Shown here piece after piece: positions 16,487-25,298 of a DNA stretch of 64,000 bases (positions are counted from its first letter, which is position 1; each line of letters starts with the position of its first letter). Source of the stretch: Cyclobacteriaceae bacterium (GTDB taxonomy: Bacteria > Bacteroidota > Bacteroidia > Cytophagales > Cyclobacteriaceae). Below the pieces are notes generated by a model. It was not told the origin of the DNA and did not search any database. It saw only the letters and a program-made list of their open reading frames with translations. The DNA is taken from NCBI GenBank assembly GCA_020832305.1, contig JAFIEV010000043.1:19973-83972 (forward strand), read 5' to 3'. A program made the translations under genes and the position numbers.

Positions 16487-19135
16487 ATGTACCAGAACCC
16501 TGAAAGGTTGCGGCTTATTGAAACCCGAAAAGATCCTGCCTGGAAAGTATGGGGGCCATATGTATCGGAGAGACAATGGGGCACCGTAAGGGAAGATTAC
16601 AGCCCTAATGGAAATTCATGGTTTTTCTTTCCGCATGATATGGCCAGGAGCCGTGCATACAGATGGGGAGAAGACGGATTGGGAGGCTTTTCAGACCGCA
16701 GTCAGCAAATTTGCATGGCAGTAGCGCTGTGGAATGAAAAAGACAGTATTATTAAAGAAAGGTTATTCGGACTCAAAAACGGAGAAGGGAACCACGGCGA
16801 AGATGTAAAAGAAATTTATTATTATCTCGATGGTACACCTACCCACAGCTATATGCAAATGCTGTATAAATATCCTCAAAACGCCTTCCCTTATGCCGAA
16901 TTGGTAGAAAAAAACCTGAAAGCGGGCAAAGATGAGCTTGAATATGAATTAATTGACACGGGCATTTTTGATGAAAGTGCATATTTTGATGTATTTATCG
17001 AATATGCCAAAGCCGGCCCAGAAGACATCCTTATGCAGGTGCGGGTGATTAACCGATACCACAAAGCTGCCAGGTTACACGTTTTACCCACCATTTGGTT
17101 TAGAAACACCTGGTCATGGAACCCCAAAAAACAAGATATTAAACCTGCAATTTCTGCGGCAAAAGGTAAATCCCTGCAAGTAGAGCATTATAATGCTGGC
17201 AAGTATTATGTCTATTATCATGGCACACCGCAATTGCTCTTTTGCGAAAATGAAACAAATAACAAAAAGATATTTGGCACTGCTAACAAACACAAGGGTT
17301 GTAAAGACGGGATCAACGATTTTGTAACGCTGGATACTAAAAAGTTTCTGAATGATAAAAAAACCGGCACTAAATGTGCCTTGCATTATCAGCACGAAAT
17401 AAAGGCTGGTGAAGAGATTATTTTTAAAGTTAGAATCAGCAATGTTGAGAACGCTGAGGCTATGGATGATTTTGATGCAGTCTTTTTAAAGAGAAAGCAG
17501 GAGGCAGATTTGTTTTATAAAGACCTGCAACCCGACATCCGTGACCTTGAAATACTAAATATTCAACGACAGGCTTATGCCGGTATGTTATGGAATAAGC
17601 AATACTATTACTTCCATGTAAACGACTGGTTAAAGGGAGATGCTACTATGCCTGTACCTCCGGAAAGTCGTTTTAAAGGGCGTAATCATCACTGGCGACA
17701 CATGTACTGTGAAAATATTCTTTCTATGCCAGACAAATGGGAATATCCCTGGTTTGCGGCTTGGGATACTGCTTTTCAATGTATTCCCCTGGCAAGGCTA
17801 GATCCGGAATTTGCCAAAAGACAGTTGCTGATTTTGCTCAGGGAATATTATATGCATCCCAATGGTCAGATACCTGCATACGAATGGAACTTCAGTGATG
17901 TTAATCCTCCGGTGCATGCTTATGGCGCATGGAAGGTCTATTCCATTGATAAGGAATTGAACGGAGGCGTTGGCGATTTGGAATTTCTGATCATGGTATT
18001 TCACAAGCTGCTGATGAATTTCACCTGGTGGGTAAATATTAAAGATGCCGAAGGAAATAATATTTTTGACGGGGGCTTTCTTGGGCTTGATAACATAGGG
18101 GTATTTGACAGAAGCAGGGAGTTGCCTATGGGCGGAAAACTGGAACAAGCAGACGGCACTTCATGGATGGCTATGTATGCCCTCAATATGTTGAGGATTT
18201 CACTCGAACTGGCGACAGTAAAGCCCTACTATCAGGAGTTGGCCAGTAAATTCTTTGAGCATTTTATGACCATAGCCGGAGCTTTGTCTAATCTCGGACA
18301 GGAAGGTTTTGACCTGTGGGACGAAAAAGAATCCTTTTATTTCGATATACTTCATCCCATAAACTCCGAGAGCATTCTGCTGAAGGTAAGATCTATTGTC
18401 GGTTTATCGCCCCTCTATGCCGTGGAAGTGGCACCTACACGCTTTGTGGAAATGTTTCCCAAATTTATTAAAAGACTGGAAAGGGCACTTCAACATCGTC
18501 CAGACCTTGCAAAACTTATTTCCAGATGGAAGGAACCCGGCCAGGAAAAAAACCGGATGCTTTCGCTGGTAAGGATTCATAGAATGAAATTATTGCTCAA
18601 AAAAATGCTCGATGAAAAGGAGTTTTTGTCGGATTATGGCATTCGCGCGCTTTCTAAATACCATGAAGCAAATCCCTATGAATTCAAAACTGAGTTTGAA
18701 ACATTCACCGTTAAATACATACCGGGTGAATCAGACAGTGAAATGTTTGGGGGAAATTCAAACTGGAGAGGCCCTGTTTGGTTTCCCGTGAATTTTCTGC
18801 TGATAGAATCTCTGTATAAATTTCATGAATATTATGGTGATAGCCTGAAACTTGAATACCCTGATGGTAGCGGGAAAGAATTAAGTCTCGAGGAAATTGC
18901 AGATGATATTTCCAGGCGTCTGATTGCATTGTTTAAAACCAACACTAAAGGCAGGAGGCCTGCCAATGGCGGTGTGGATTTGCTGGATAAAGACCCTCAT
19001 TTTAAAGACTATATTACTTTTTACGAGTATTTTCACGGCGATAATGGCAGAGGCCTTGGGGCATCTCATCAGACCGGATGGACGGGCCTTGTGGCTGAGC
19101 TTATCGATACACTCGGCAAAAAAGGAAAATTATGA
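16487..19135 (+). CDS. GH63-like (MGH1-like) glucosidase, probably cytoplasmic
   Basis: An 882-residue alpha-glucosidase-like enzyme with an (alpha/alpha)6 barrel. No signal peptide is visible (MYQNPERLRLIETR), so it probably acts inside the cell on imported or stored alpha-glucosides. Landmarks include DKWEYPWFAAWDTAF, which carries the likely acid Asp, YEWNFSDVNPPVHAYG and, near the C-terminus, FGGNSNWRGPVWFPVNFLL, all typical of the bacterial glucosidases grouped with GH63/MGH1. The N-terminal beta-sandwich occupies roughly 1-350. Family members hydrolyse glucosidic or mannosylglycerate-type substrates, so exact specificity is open. It is monocistronic; its stop codon is 3 nt from the end of the convergent TetR gene with no terminator between. 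Confidence 0.88.
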   Translation: MYQNPERLRLIETRKDPAWKVWGPYVSERQWGTVREDYSPNGNSWFFFPHDMARSRAYRWGEDGLGGFSDRSQQICMAVALWNEKDSIIKERLFGLKNGEGNHGEDVKEIYYYLDGTPTHSYMQMLYKYPQNAFPYAELVEKNLKAGKDELEYELIDTGIFDESAYFDVFIEYAKAGPEDILMQVRVINRYHKAARLHVLPTIWFRNTWSWNPKKQDIKPAISAAKGKSLQVEHYNAGKYYVYYHGTPQLLFCENETNNKKIFGTANKHKGCKDGINDFVTLDTKKFLNDKKTGTKCALHYQHEIKAGEEIIFKVRISNVENAEAMDDFDAVFLKRKQEADLFYKDLQPDIRDLEILNIQRQAYAGMLWNKQYYYFHVNDWLKGDATMPVPPESRFKGRNHHWRHMYCENILSMPDKWEYPWFAAWDTAFQCIPLARLDPEFAKRQLLILLREYYMHPNGQIPAYEWNFSDVNPPVHAYGAWKVYSIDKELNGGVGDLEFLIMVFHKLLMNFTWWVNIKDAEGNNIFDGGFLGLDNIGVFDRSRELPMGGKLEQADGTSWMAMYALNMLRISLELATVKPYYQELASKFFEHFMTIAGALSNLGQEGFDLWDEKESFYFDILHPINSESILLKVRSIVGLSPLYAVEVAPTRFVEMFPKFIKRLERALQHRPDLAKLISRWKEPGQEKNRMLSLVRIHRMKLLLKKMLDEKEFLSDYGIRALSKYHEANPYEFKTEFETFTVKYIPGESDSEMFGGNSNWRGPVWFPVNFLLIESLYKFHEYYGDSLKLEYPDGSGKELSLEEIADDISRRLIALFKTNTKGRRPANGGVDLLDKDPHFKDYITFYEYFHGDNGRGLGASHQTGWTGLVAELIDTLGKKGKL

Positions 19136-19138
19136 TAA

Positions 19139-19828
19139 TCAGGATGCCCTGAGTGCACCAAAAACCAAATCAGTTATAAATTCAGCCGTGTCGAAGTGCT
19201 GATTTATTCGTTGCACTTCTGTAACAGATGGTAAATGCTCTGCAAAAAATCGTTGTGACTGTGCACTTTCAATTATGGTGGAGGCCAAAGCTGAGGGAAA
19301 CTTATACTCGGGATTTATTTCCCTGATTTGTGCTGTCAGCCTTTTACATAAACGCTGGTATCCTGAAAAATAACCTTGCCCCTGTTCGAAATCAACATTT
19401 TTAATGTGAAAAACTTTAGGCGATTCGGCAACAACAATACGATAAAGGCGCTTTTCATCTAAACCAAGAAAACCGGCATCTTTTCCATCAGGCTCAGCCA
19501 AAAGATGCAACATAATTCTCAAACGCTCCTCAGGGCTAGCTATGTTATTGATGGCGTAATCAATTTTATAATCTATCCAGTTCCAATAGCAAGACAGCAA
19601 ATAGAGCAAAAACATATGCTTATTTTCGAAATATCTGTATAGACTGGGCTCAGTAGATCCCATCTCAGTGGCCAGCTTTTTAAAGGTAAATGCTTCAAAA
19701 CCAATTTCTGCCATTAACCTAACACCGTGCAGAATCATTTTCTTACCCAATTCCGATGAGTTTGGGTCCTTCAGAAATAATTTTTGATCTATTCTGAATT
19801 CGATGTGCATGTTGACTTCTTTAACCAT
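19139..19828 (-). CDS. TetR-family transcriptional regulator
   Basis: A 229-residue one-component regulator. The N-terminal helix-turn-helix (about 25-70) reads KKMILHGVRLMAEIGFEAFTFKKLATEMGSTEPSLYRYFENKHMFL, the classic TetR pattern quoted here only for its key elements: FTFKKLA and SLYRYF, with the rest of the protein an all-helical ligand and dimer domain I cannot assign. It follows sulP on the same strand but is separated by a terminator 22 nt before its start, so it is probably transcribed on its own. A palindrome upstream of the small-protein/sulP unit (21895-21927) has the shape of a TetR operator and may be its target; this is inference from proximity. Confidence 0.9.
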   Translation of the reverse strand: MVKEVNMHIEFRIDQKLFLKDPNSSELGKKMILHGVRLMAEIGFEAFTFKKLATEMGSTEPSLYRYFENKHMFLLYLLSCYWNWIDYKIDYAINNIASPEERLRIMLHLLAEPDGKDAGFLGLDEKRLYRIVVAESPKVFHIKNVDFEQGQGYFSGYQRLCKRLTAQIREINPEYKFPSALASTIIESAQSQRFFAEHLPSVTEVQRINQHFDTAEFITDLVFGALRAS

Positions 19829-19849
19829 GATCGGGAAATTATAAAATTT

Positions 19850-19891
19850 AAAAAAAAGTTTGCCACCGGTTTTATTGTACCCGGTGGCAAA
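19850..19891 (-). terminator. Rho-independent terminator of sulP
   Basis: On the minus strand an 11-bp perfect stem (19881-19891 with 19859-19869), an 11-nt loop, and a run of eight T. It lies 18 nt past the sulP stop and just ahead of the tetR start codon, insulating the regulator from sulP transcription. Confidence 0.9.
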
Positions 19892-19908
19892 GGGTCCCTT
19901 CCACTTAT

Positions 19909-21417
19909 CTAATTTATGTTATCAACATAATTAAATTCTACTTCAATATTTTTTTCTTTTGCATTTTTCTTGAAGTCCATAATCACTTCCGCCACATCAT
20001 AGTCGAGGTTTTGCGTTTTGGTACCATCAATTTCAACTTTTGAATTGGCGGGTACCTGATTCAGCATATTCAATACTTTGCTTTTATTTAGGAATGAAAC
20101 TTCTTCAGACAATACAATTTTATAAGGTTCTCCATTGCCATTGGGCTGCTGAATTTCCTGGAATGCATTGCGGTAATTGTTTCGCAATATGTAAAAAATA
20201 GCAAAAGCCATACCTATACCTATTCCCTTGAGTAAATCAGTTGCCAAAATTCCAGCTACTGTTGCCGCAAAAGGAACAAATTGAGCGCTGCCAAGTTTAT
20301 ACATGCTCTTAAACACAACCGGTTTGGCAAGCTTATATCCTACAACAATCAATACACAGGCCAGGGCAGCCAAAGGAATCATATTAAGCAAAACGGGGAT
20401 ACTTATCGCACTGATCATCAGGAAAAAACCATGTATGATGGCAGACATTTTGGTCTTGCCTCCAAAAGAAATATTAGCACTGCTTCGTACGATCACCTGT
20501 GTAATAGGCAATCCCCCTATTAAACCAGAAAGCACATTGCCCACACCCTGTGCTTTCAATTCCCTGTTGGTTGGTGTTTTCCTCTTGTAAGGATCTAATT
20601 TGTCGGTGGCTTCAACGCTTAACAAGGTTTCTATGCTGGCAATTACCGCAATGGTAACAGCTACAATCCACACATTATAGTTTCCTATCTGGCTGAAATC
20701 CGGGAAAGTAAACAGCGCTTTAAAACTCTCAAAGTCTGTACTTACTGGTATGGTTACCAGCTGATCAGGCCGAAATGCAAGGGCAGGAAAGAAATTAATA
20801 AATATATAACTAAGTCCTATACCAGCAAAAACAACTACAAGAGGACCTTGAATGATCATAAATAATTTGCTCTTTTTCATAAGTACATTTTCCCAAAAAA
20901 TGAGAATGAACATACTTACAAAAGCAACAATCAAAGCAGCCGGTGTAAATAAGGTTGAAATGGCAGCAATCCCACCAGAAAATAAACCCTCAGCTCCACC
21001 GGTATAACCCAATGCATGTGGTATTTGCTTTAAAATTATAATTAATCCTATACCGGTTAACATACCTTTAATAACTGATACAGGAAAATAATAGGTTATC
21101 ACTCCCATTTTGGCATATCCCATTGCAACCTGGAGAACACCCGCAATGACTACTGCCAGCAAAAATGTATCCCATGATCCAAGGGTGGTAATGGCCGTTA
21201 ATACAATCACGGCCAAACCGGCTGCCGGACCACTTACGCCCAAGGGTGATCCGCTAAGCGCACCCACTACAATACCTCCCACCACACCAGCGATAATTCC
21301 GGAAAACAAAGGTGCACCTGATGCCAAAGCGATGCCAAGGCACAAGGGTAATGCAACAAAAAATACAACTATGCTGGCCGGTAAATCTTTCTTTATGTCC
21401 TTAAATAAATGCAACAT
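19909..21417 (-). CDS. SulP/SLC26-family inorganic anion transporter
   Basis: Inner-membrane transporter of 502 residues with about 12 hydrophobic helices. Family landmarks: LPLCLGIALASGAPLFSGI near the N-terminus, the Gly-rich SGSPLGVSGPAAGLAV, and QGVGNVLSGLIGGLPITQVIVRSSAN. The cytoplasmic C-terminal part (about 425-502, VSFLNKSKVLNMLNQVPANSKVEIDGT) is a short STAS-type domain. Relatives carry sulfate, bicarbonate or other anions; in Bacteroidota they often partner with a carbonic anhydrase, but none is present here. It lies 95 nt downstream of a small unknown protein on the same strand, probably as one transcript ending at the terminator at 19850. Confidence 0.93.
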   Translation of the reverse strand: MLHLFKDIKKDLPASIVVFFVALPLCLGIALASGAPLFSGIIAGVVGGIVVGALSGSPLGVSGPAAGLAVIVLTAITTLGSWDTFLLAVVIAGVLQVAMGYAKMGVITYYFPVSVIKGMLTGIGLIIILKQIPHALGYTGGAEGLFSGGIAAISTLFTPAALIVAFVSMFILIFWENVLMKKSKLFMIIQGPLVVVFAGIGLSYIFINFFPALAFRPDQLVTIPVSTDFESFKALFTFPDFSQIGNYNVWIVAVTIAVIASIETLLSVEATDKLDPYKRKTPTNRELKAQGVGNVLSGLIGGLPITQVIVRSSANISFGGKTKMSAIIHGFFLMISAISIPVLLNMIPLAALACVLIVVGYKLAKPVVFKSMYKLGSAQFVPFAATVAGILATDLLKGIGIGMAFAIFYILRNNYRNAFQEIQQPNGNGEPYKIVLSEEVSFLNKSKVLNMLNQVPANSKVEIDGTKTQNLDYDVAEVIMDFKKNAKEKNIEVEFNYVDNIN

Positions 21418-21512
21418 GGCTTTAGAGCGTTAAAAATAAGTATTTGATTTTATAAAACAATTTGAATGGTAAAAGGAACTAAAAATTTTGTCCCTCTTTG
21501 AAAAAAAAAAAA

Positions 21513-21893
21513 TCAAATACAGAAATCGGGAGGAGGGGTAGGTGTTGAAACATTTTTCAATGACAAAGAAACATGTGCCAAATAGGCCATATCTGTACAT
21601 ATAAAAAATGGCAGAAATTCATTGATAGCAGATGCAGAAGCAATAAGTTCATCCATATCCATTAGGGGCATTTCTGCTTCATTCTCAGCGCCTGAAAAAG
21701 GAATTTCCTGATTTAAAGGATAATCTGTCTGCTGAATTTCTATGACTGCTGAAGTCCCTGTATTTTGGGTAAAAAGATGAACGGGCACATAAGCAAATAC
21801 TTGTGAAACAAATACAAAAGTCATCACATATCCTATCAGACTTTTTGGATAAAGTCTGTTTCTGCTGGCGATATGTAAACTCTTATTCTTCAT
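21513..21893 (-). CDS. Small membrane-anchored protein of unknown function
   Basis: A 126-residue protein I do not recognise. A basic N-terminus (MKNKSLHIASRNRLYPK) leads into one hydrophobic segment (about 20-37, IGYVMTFVFVSQVFAYVPV) that could be a signal peptide or membrane anchor. The remainder is acidic and probably periplasmic, and the C-terminus is proline-rich (STPTPPPDFCI). It begins immediately downstream of a perfect 11-bp inverted repeat and lies 95 nt before sulP, so it may be the first gene of a regulated two-gene unit. Base composition matches its neighbours. Coding status rests on a clean ATG, length and signal-like N-terminus. Confidence 0.65.
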   Translation of the reverse strand: MKNKSLHIASRNRLYPKSLIGYVMTFVFVSQVFAYVPVHLFTQNTGTSAVIEIQQTDYPLNQEIPFSGAENEAEMPLMDMDELIASASAINEFLPFFICTDMAYLAHVSLSLKNVSTPTPPPDFCI

Positions 21894-21894
21894 A

Positions 21895-21927
21895 TAGTAT
21901 TACTTATGTACGGTAAAAGTAATACTA
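21895..21927 (-). promoter_or_regulatory. Perfect 11-bp inverted repeat at a start codon (operator or leader hairpin)
   Basis: TAGTATTACTT (21895-21905) is perfectly inverted at 21917-21927, with an 11-nt spacer. It ends 2 nt before the ATG of the small protein at 21893, so it covers the entire leader. It could be an operator for a dimeric repressor such as the TetR protein encoded 2 kb away, or a transcript hairpin controlling ribosome access. The repeat is seen directly; function is inferred. Confidence 0.6.
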
Positions 21928-22083
21928 ACGGACATAAAAGTCAAGCTAATATTAAAATTATTTTAATATTATTTTAATCAATTATTAATTATTCATTAAT
22001 GTCATATTAATCAAATTAAGCATTTTTCCAATGCAGGGCTTATGTAAATGAATAAAAGTAAATCACTGAATTACAATTGATTA

Positions 22084-23646
22084 TTAGTGTTTGATCTCAG
22101 GTATATTTCTTTGTACGCCAGCTCCAGGCATTAGAGGTTTGTCATTGGAAAGCTTATTTTTAAAGAAGTCAAAATTCACTTCAGGTTTAGTCATCAGGCC
22201 TGCACTGTCTAGTTGAAAGTCTGACTGGCTTTGGAAAAAAGGCAATTCATGCATTTTATCAATTTCGGGAATGTCAAATACTTCATTTTCCGGCAAAATA
22301 AGTTTAGGGTTAAAAAAATACATTTCAGGATCCAAAGCTTTTAATACCGAAGGGGCAGAATGTAGTCTTTCACTAACCTCACTCCAAAAGAGGTTTCTGT
22401 TAAATCTGAAACCGGTATAATTTCCCGCAACAAAATTATGAGCGCCTCCGGTAAGATAAAAAACATTGTTTTCAAAGAGAAATCCGGGGTAATGACCAGT
22501 CTCTGCATTCACTCCATGACCAAACCGGGTGACAATGGTATTATTATAGGCTCGTAAATTCCGGATCGGTTCTGCCGGTGAATCGGTCCAGACATGAATG
22601 CCTGCCTTTCCGTTTTTAATGCCATCGTGGTAGCTGATGTTAAAGCGTATTATGTTATTATTCCATAAGGAAGCATTTTGGTATTGATACATACCATAAC
22701 CTGCACCTTCATTAAAAGCAGAAAGATTGTACTGCATTACAGAATTGGTAATCCCTCCATCAAAATCAAAACCACCTCCATCTTTTCCGAGCGCAGAAGT
22801 TTTATTGCGATGTGAATAACAATACTGTATGACCAGGCTATCTGATTCATAGGCCCAGATGCCGACGGGTCCATTTCCATATCTCGGCATATCCCAGCCA
22901 TTGTTTCTGGCTTCAGAATATTCGATGAGGCCTTTGGTAACACCTCCGATCAATATGCCATTGCCGCTGTGGTTGTCTAAGACTGCAGGGCATCCCGGAT
23001 TATTTTCCGCCAGGCAATATCCTATATAGATATCCCTGACAGGTTTTTGGCTGATCCTATTATAATCATCGGGACCAACCAGAATGCCGGAAAATCCATT
23101 ATTATGTGCATGAATGTGGGTTAGTCTGATTCTACCACCTCCTTTAACAGAAACGCCGTTCCAGAGATATCCATATGCCTGTACTCTATCGATGCTGGCA
23201 TCAAAGACATTATACAGTTCTATACCTGATCCCATATTGCCGGCTTTCCGCCCTGCCCCACTTACCTTTATATTAGAAATATCAACATAGCGGCTGTTTG
23301 AAATATAAATGCCATGAGCTTCTCCCGATTCTATGGTGGCCCTGCCGCCACCGTAAGAAGAAATTCTGAAAGGGAGCTCATGGGTACCCATAACAGAGTC
23401 AAGCGCTAAAGAGCCCTGGATAATCACATTGCCTCTCAGCAATATCTGATCTCCTGACAATAAATGAATATTACGCAGGTTTTGAAATGACTGCCAGGCA
23501 CTTTCGGAACTCAGGCCGCCATAGTTATCATTTCCATTTATTGCATCTATATAATAGGTATTTACAAATGGAGGCACTTGCCCACAAGAGGGCAAAGCAA
23601 GTTGCAGGAAAATAAAAACCCCCAAATTGACATTAATCGTTTTCAT
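22084..23646 (-). CDS. Right-handed parallel beta-helix lipoprotein (putative polysaccharide lyase/hydrolase)
   Basis: A 520-residue exported protein (MKTINVNLGVF, lipobox ALPSC). It starts with the module typical of secreted pectate-lyase-like proteins, YYIDAINGNDNYGGLS, followed by WQSFQNL and repeated short beta-helix rungs rich in Asn, Gly and hydrophobics (about 90-430: HGIYISNSRYVDISNIKV, NGILIGGVTKGLIEYSEA). Members of this fold include pectate lyases, alginate lyases and some glycosidases; I see no residue pattern that fixes the chemistry. It lies downstream of the SusCD genes of the sigma/FecR-controlled locus, behind a terminator, and is the only candidate polysaccharide-cleaving enzyme there. 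I chose the ATG at 23646 because it begins the signal peptide; an in-frame start 8 codons earlier exists. Confidence 0.85.
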   Translation of the reverse strand: MKTINVNLGVFIFLQLALPSCGQVPPFVNTYYIDAINGNDNYGGLSSESAWQSFQNLRNIHLLSGDQILLRGNVIIQGSLALDSVMGTHELPFRISSYGGGRATIESGEAHGIYISNSRYVDISNIKVSGAGRKAGNMGSGIELYNVFDASIDRVQAYGYLWNGVSVKGGGRIRLTHIHAHNNGFSGILVGPDDYNRISQKPVRDIYIGYCLAENNPGCPAVLDNHSGNGILIGGVTKGLIEYSEARNNGWDMPRYGNGPVGIWAYESDSLVIQYCYSHRNKTSALGKDGGGFDFDGGITNSVMQYNLSAFNEGAGYGMYQYQNASLWNNNIIRFNISYHDGIKNGKAGIHVWTDSPAEPIRNLRAYNNTIVTRFGHGVNAETGHYPGFLFENNVFYLTGGAHNFVAGNYTGFRFNRNLFWSEVSERLHSAPSVLKALDPEMYFFNPKLILPENEVFDIPEIDKMHELPFFQSQSDFQLDSAGLMTKPEVNFDFFKNKLSNDKPLMPGAGVQRNIPEIKH

Positions 23647-23696
23647 GGCATTACTAAAAAATGTATGCAAGATCTATTTGAGGTAATATTAATAAT

Positions 23697-23722
23697 AAAA
23701 AAAAGGCCGGAAAAATCCGGCC
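23697..23722 (-). terminator. Rho-independent terminator after susD
   Basis: On the minus strand a 6-bp all-GC stem (GGCCGG and its complement, 23717-23722 with 23705-23710), a 6-nt loop and eight T. It sits 27 nt past the susD stop and before the beta-helix gene, so that gene is expressed by read-through or from its own promoter. Confidence 0.85.
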
Positions 23723-23749
23723 ATCTCATTTTACTAATTTGTCTTTAAT

Positions 23750-25267
23750 TTAATATCCAGGATTCTGCGGTCTGAGATTTGGGTTAACATCTATTTCCCG
23801 CCTGGGTATCGGCATCAAATAATCTCTGCTGGCATCGAAATTGGCATGCGGCTCGAGTGAATTGGGACCTTTAAATGCGATATCGCCCAACCTTCTGCGT
23901 TGAATATCATACCAGCGTTTGGCCTCAAAAGCGAGTTCAAGTCTTCTTTCTTCCATAATAGCATCAATAAATTGTTCTTTATTCATGCCTGCCATATTGA
24001 AATCAGCAGGAAAATCAGACATAGTGCCTGCCCAATTTCTAGCCCTTGCCCTTATCTGGTTAATATAAGAAACTGATTCTGCATTTGGCCCACTTACTTC
24101 TGTCAATGCTTCTGCAGCCGTCAGTAGTATTTCAGCATATCGGAACAATATGATATTGTGATCACTGGTTTGATATTCCTGTTGTGCATTACCCGGATAC
24201 CTGAAATATTTGGCTATATGTGGCCTTTGGGTGTTGGCGAAAGCCGTATAAGGTCTTAAGACACCTCCCATAACTATAGAATCAGCAAAGCTAACCTTTT
24301 TCCGGTAATCTCTATTATCCCAGGTATTGTAAACAGCTAAAGAGGGCACTGCTACGCTCCAACCACTTCTGTCGGCCCCTCTTATTCCGGTCATAGAGGC
24401 ATTATACTCCTGATTAAAATTATCTGCACCTGATTGCAGACCGAGAAAGTCGACCGTAAAGATGGTTTCTTTTATATTGTCAGCTATTTCTGCACGATAC
24501 AAATCCTGAAAATCGGCTTCCAGTCTGTATCCAAAACGATCTTTATTATCAATAACCCATTTGGCTTCATTATAGGCTTTTTGATAATCTGCCAGGGTCA
24601 GATACACAGTTGCCAGATAGGAAGCAGCTGTTCCTTTGGTCGCCCTTGATCTGATTTCACTATTCCCGTGTTTATCAGGCAGCCACTGTTTGCCATATTC
24701 AAAATCAGTAATAATGCCATTGTAAATTTCAGTCACCGATGATTTAGCTATGGTTTTTACCGCTTCGGGATTTGTAATAAAATAATCGATATAGGGTATT
24801 TCTCCAAAATTTCTCACTAGATGAAAATAGCTGAAAGCCCTTAAAAACCGTGCTTCGGCGATGATAGGATTAATTACATTTTCAGATACTGACAAAGACT
24901 CAGCTCCGGCAATCGCAGCATTGGCTGCACTAATTACCTGGTAAAACCTGGGCCAGAAAACACCTGACATGGCATTATTATCATCCATATTGAAATCGTT
25001 GACCTGTTGTCTTGCCGCTGGCGTACCACGGTCTCCTATATCAACCATATCACTTCTCAACATTAAAGCTATGTTGAATTGCCTGCCATAAATATTTTCA
25101 TGAGCTAAAGCGCCATAGCCGCCATAGATTACGCTCAATACATCTGACGGTGTATTGAATAAACCTTCGGGTGCCAACAGGCCTACTGGCCTTTCATCCA
25201 GATCTGAACATGAGAACATGAAGACGATCACGAGAAATATGGAAATTTTATTTATTATAGATTTCAT
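23750..25267 (-). CDS. SusD/RagB-family outer-membrane lipoprotein
   Basis: Glycan-binding partner of the SusC encoded 31 nt upstream. 505 residues from MKSIINKIS with lipobox FMFSC. SusD landmarks: AEARFLRAFSYFHLVRNFGE, FRYAEILLTAAEAL and the C-terminal ERRLELAFEAKRWYDIQRR, ending NPGY. I used the ATG at 25267, which begins the signal peptide directly; an ATG 4 codons earlier is possible. It belongs to the ECF sigma/FecR-controlled locus. Confidence 0.95.
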   Translation of the reverse strand: MKSIINKISIFLVIVFMFSCSDLDERPVGLLAPEGLFNTPSDVLSVIYGGYGALAHENIYGRQFNIALMLRSDMVDIGDRGTPAARQQVNDFNMDDNNAMSGVFWPRFYQVISAANAAIAGAESLSVSENVINPIIAEARFLRAFSYFHLVRNFGEIPYIDYFITNPEAVKTIAKSSVTEIYNGIITDFEYGKQWLPDKHGNSEIRSRATKGTAASYLATVYLTLADYQKAYNEAKWVIDNKDRFGYRLEADFQDLYRAEIADNIKETIFTVDFLGLQSGADNFNQEYNASMTGIRGADRSGWSVAVPSLAVYNTWDNRDYRKKVSFADSIVMGGVLRPYTAFANTQRPHIAKYFRYPGNAQQEYQTSDHNIILFRYAEILLTAAEALTEVSGPNAESVSYINQIRARARNWAGTMSDFPADFNMAGMNKEQFIDAIMEERRLELAFEAKRWYDIQRRRLGDIAFKGPNSLEPHANFDASRDYLMPIPRREIDVNPNLRPQNPGY

Positions 25268-25298
25268 AACTGAAAGCATTTTTTAATTGAGAAAAAAG

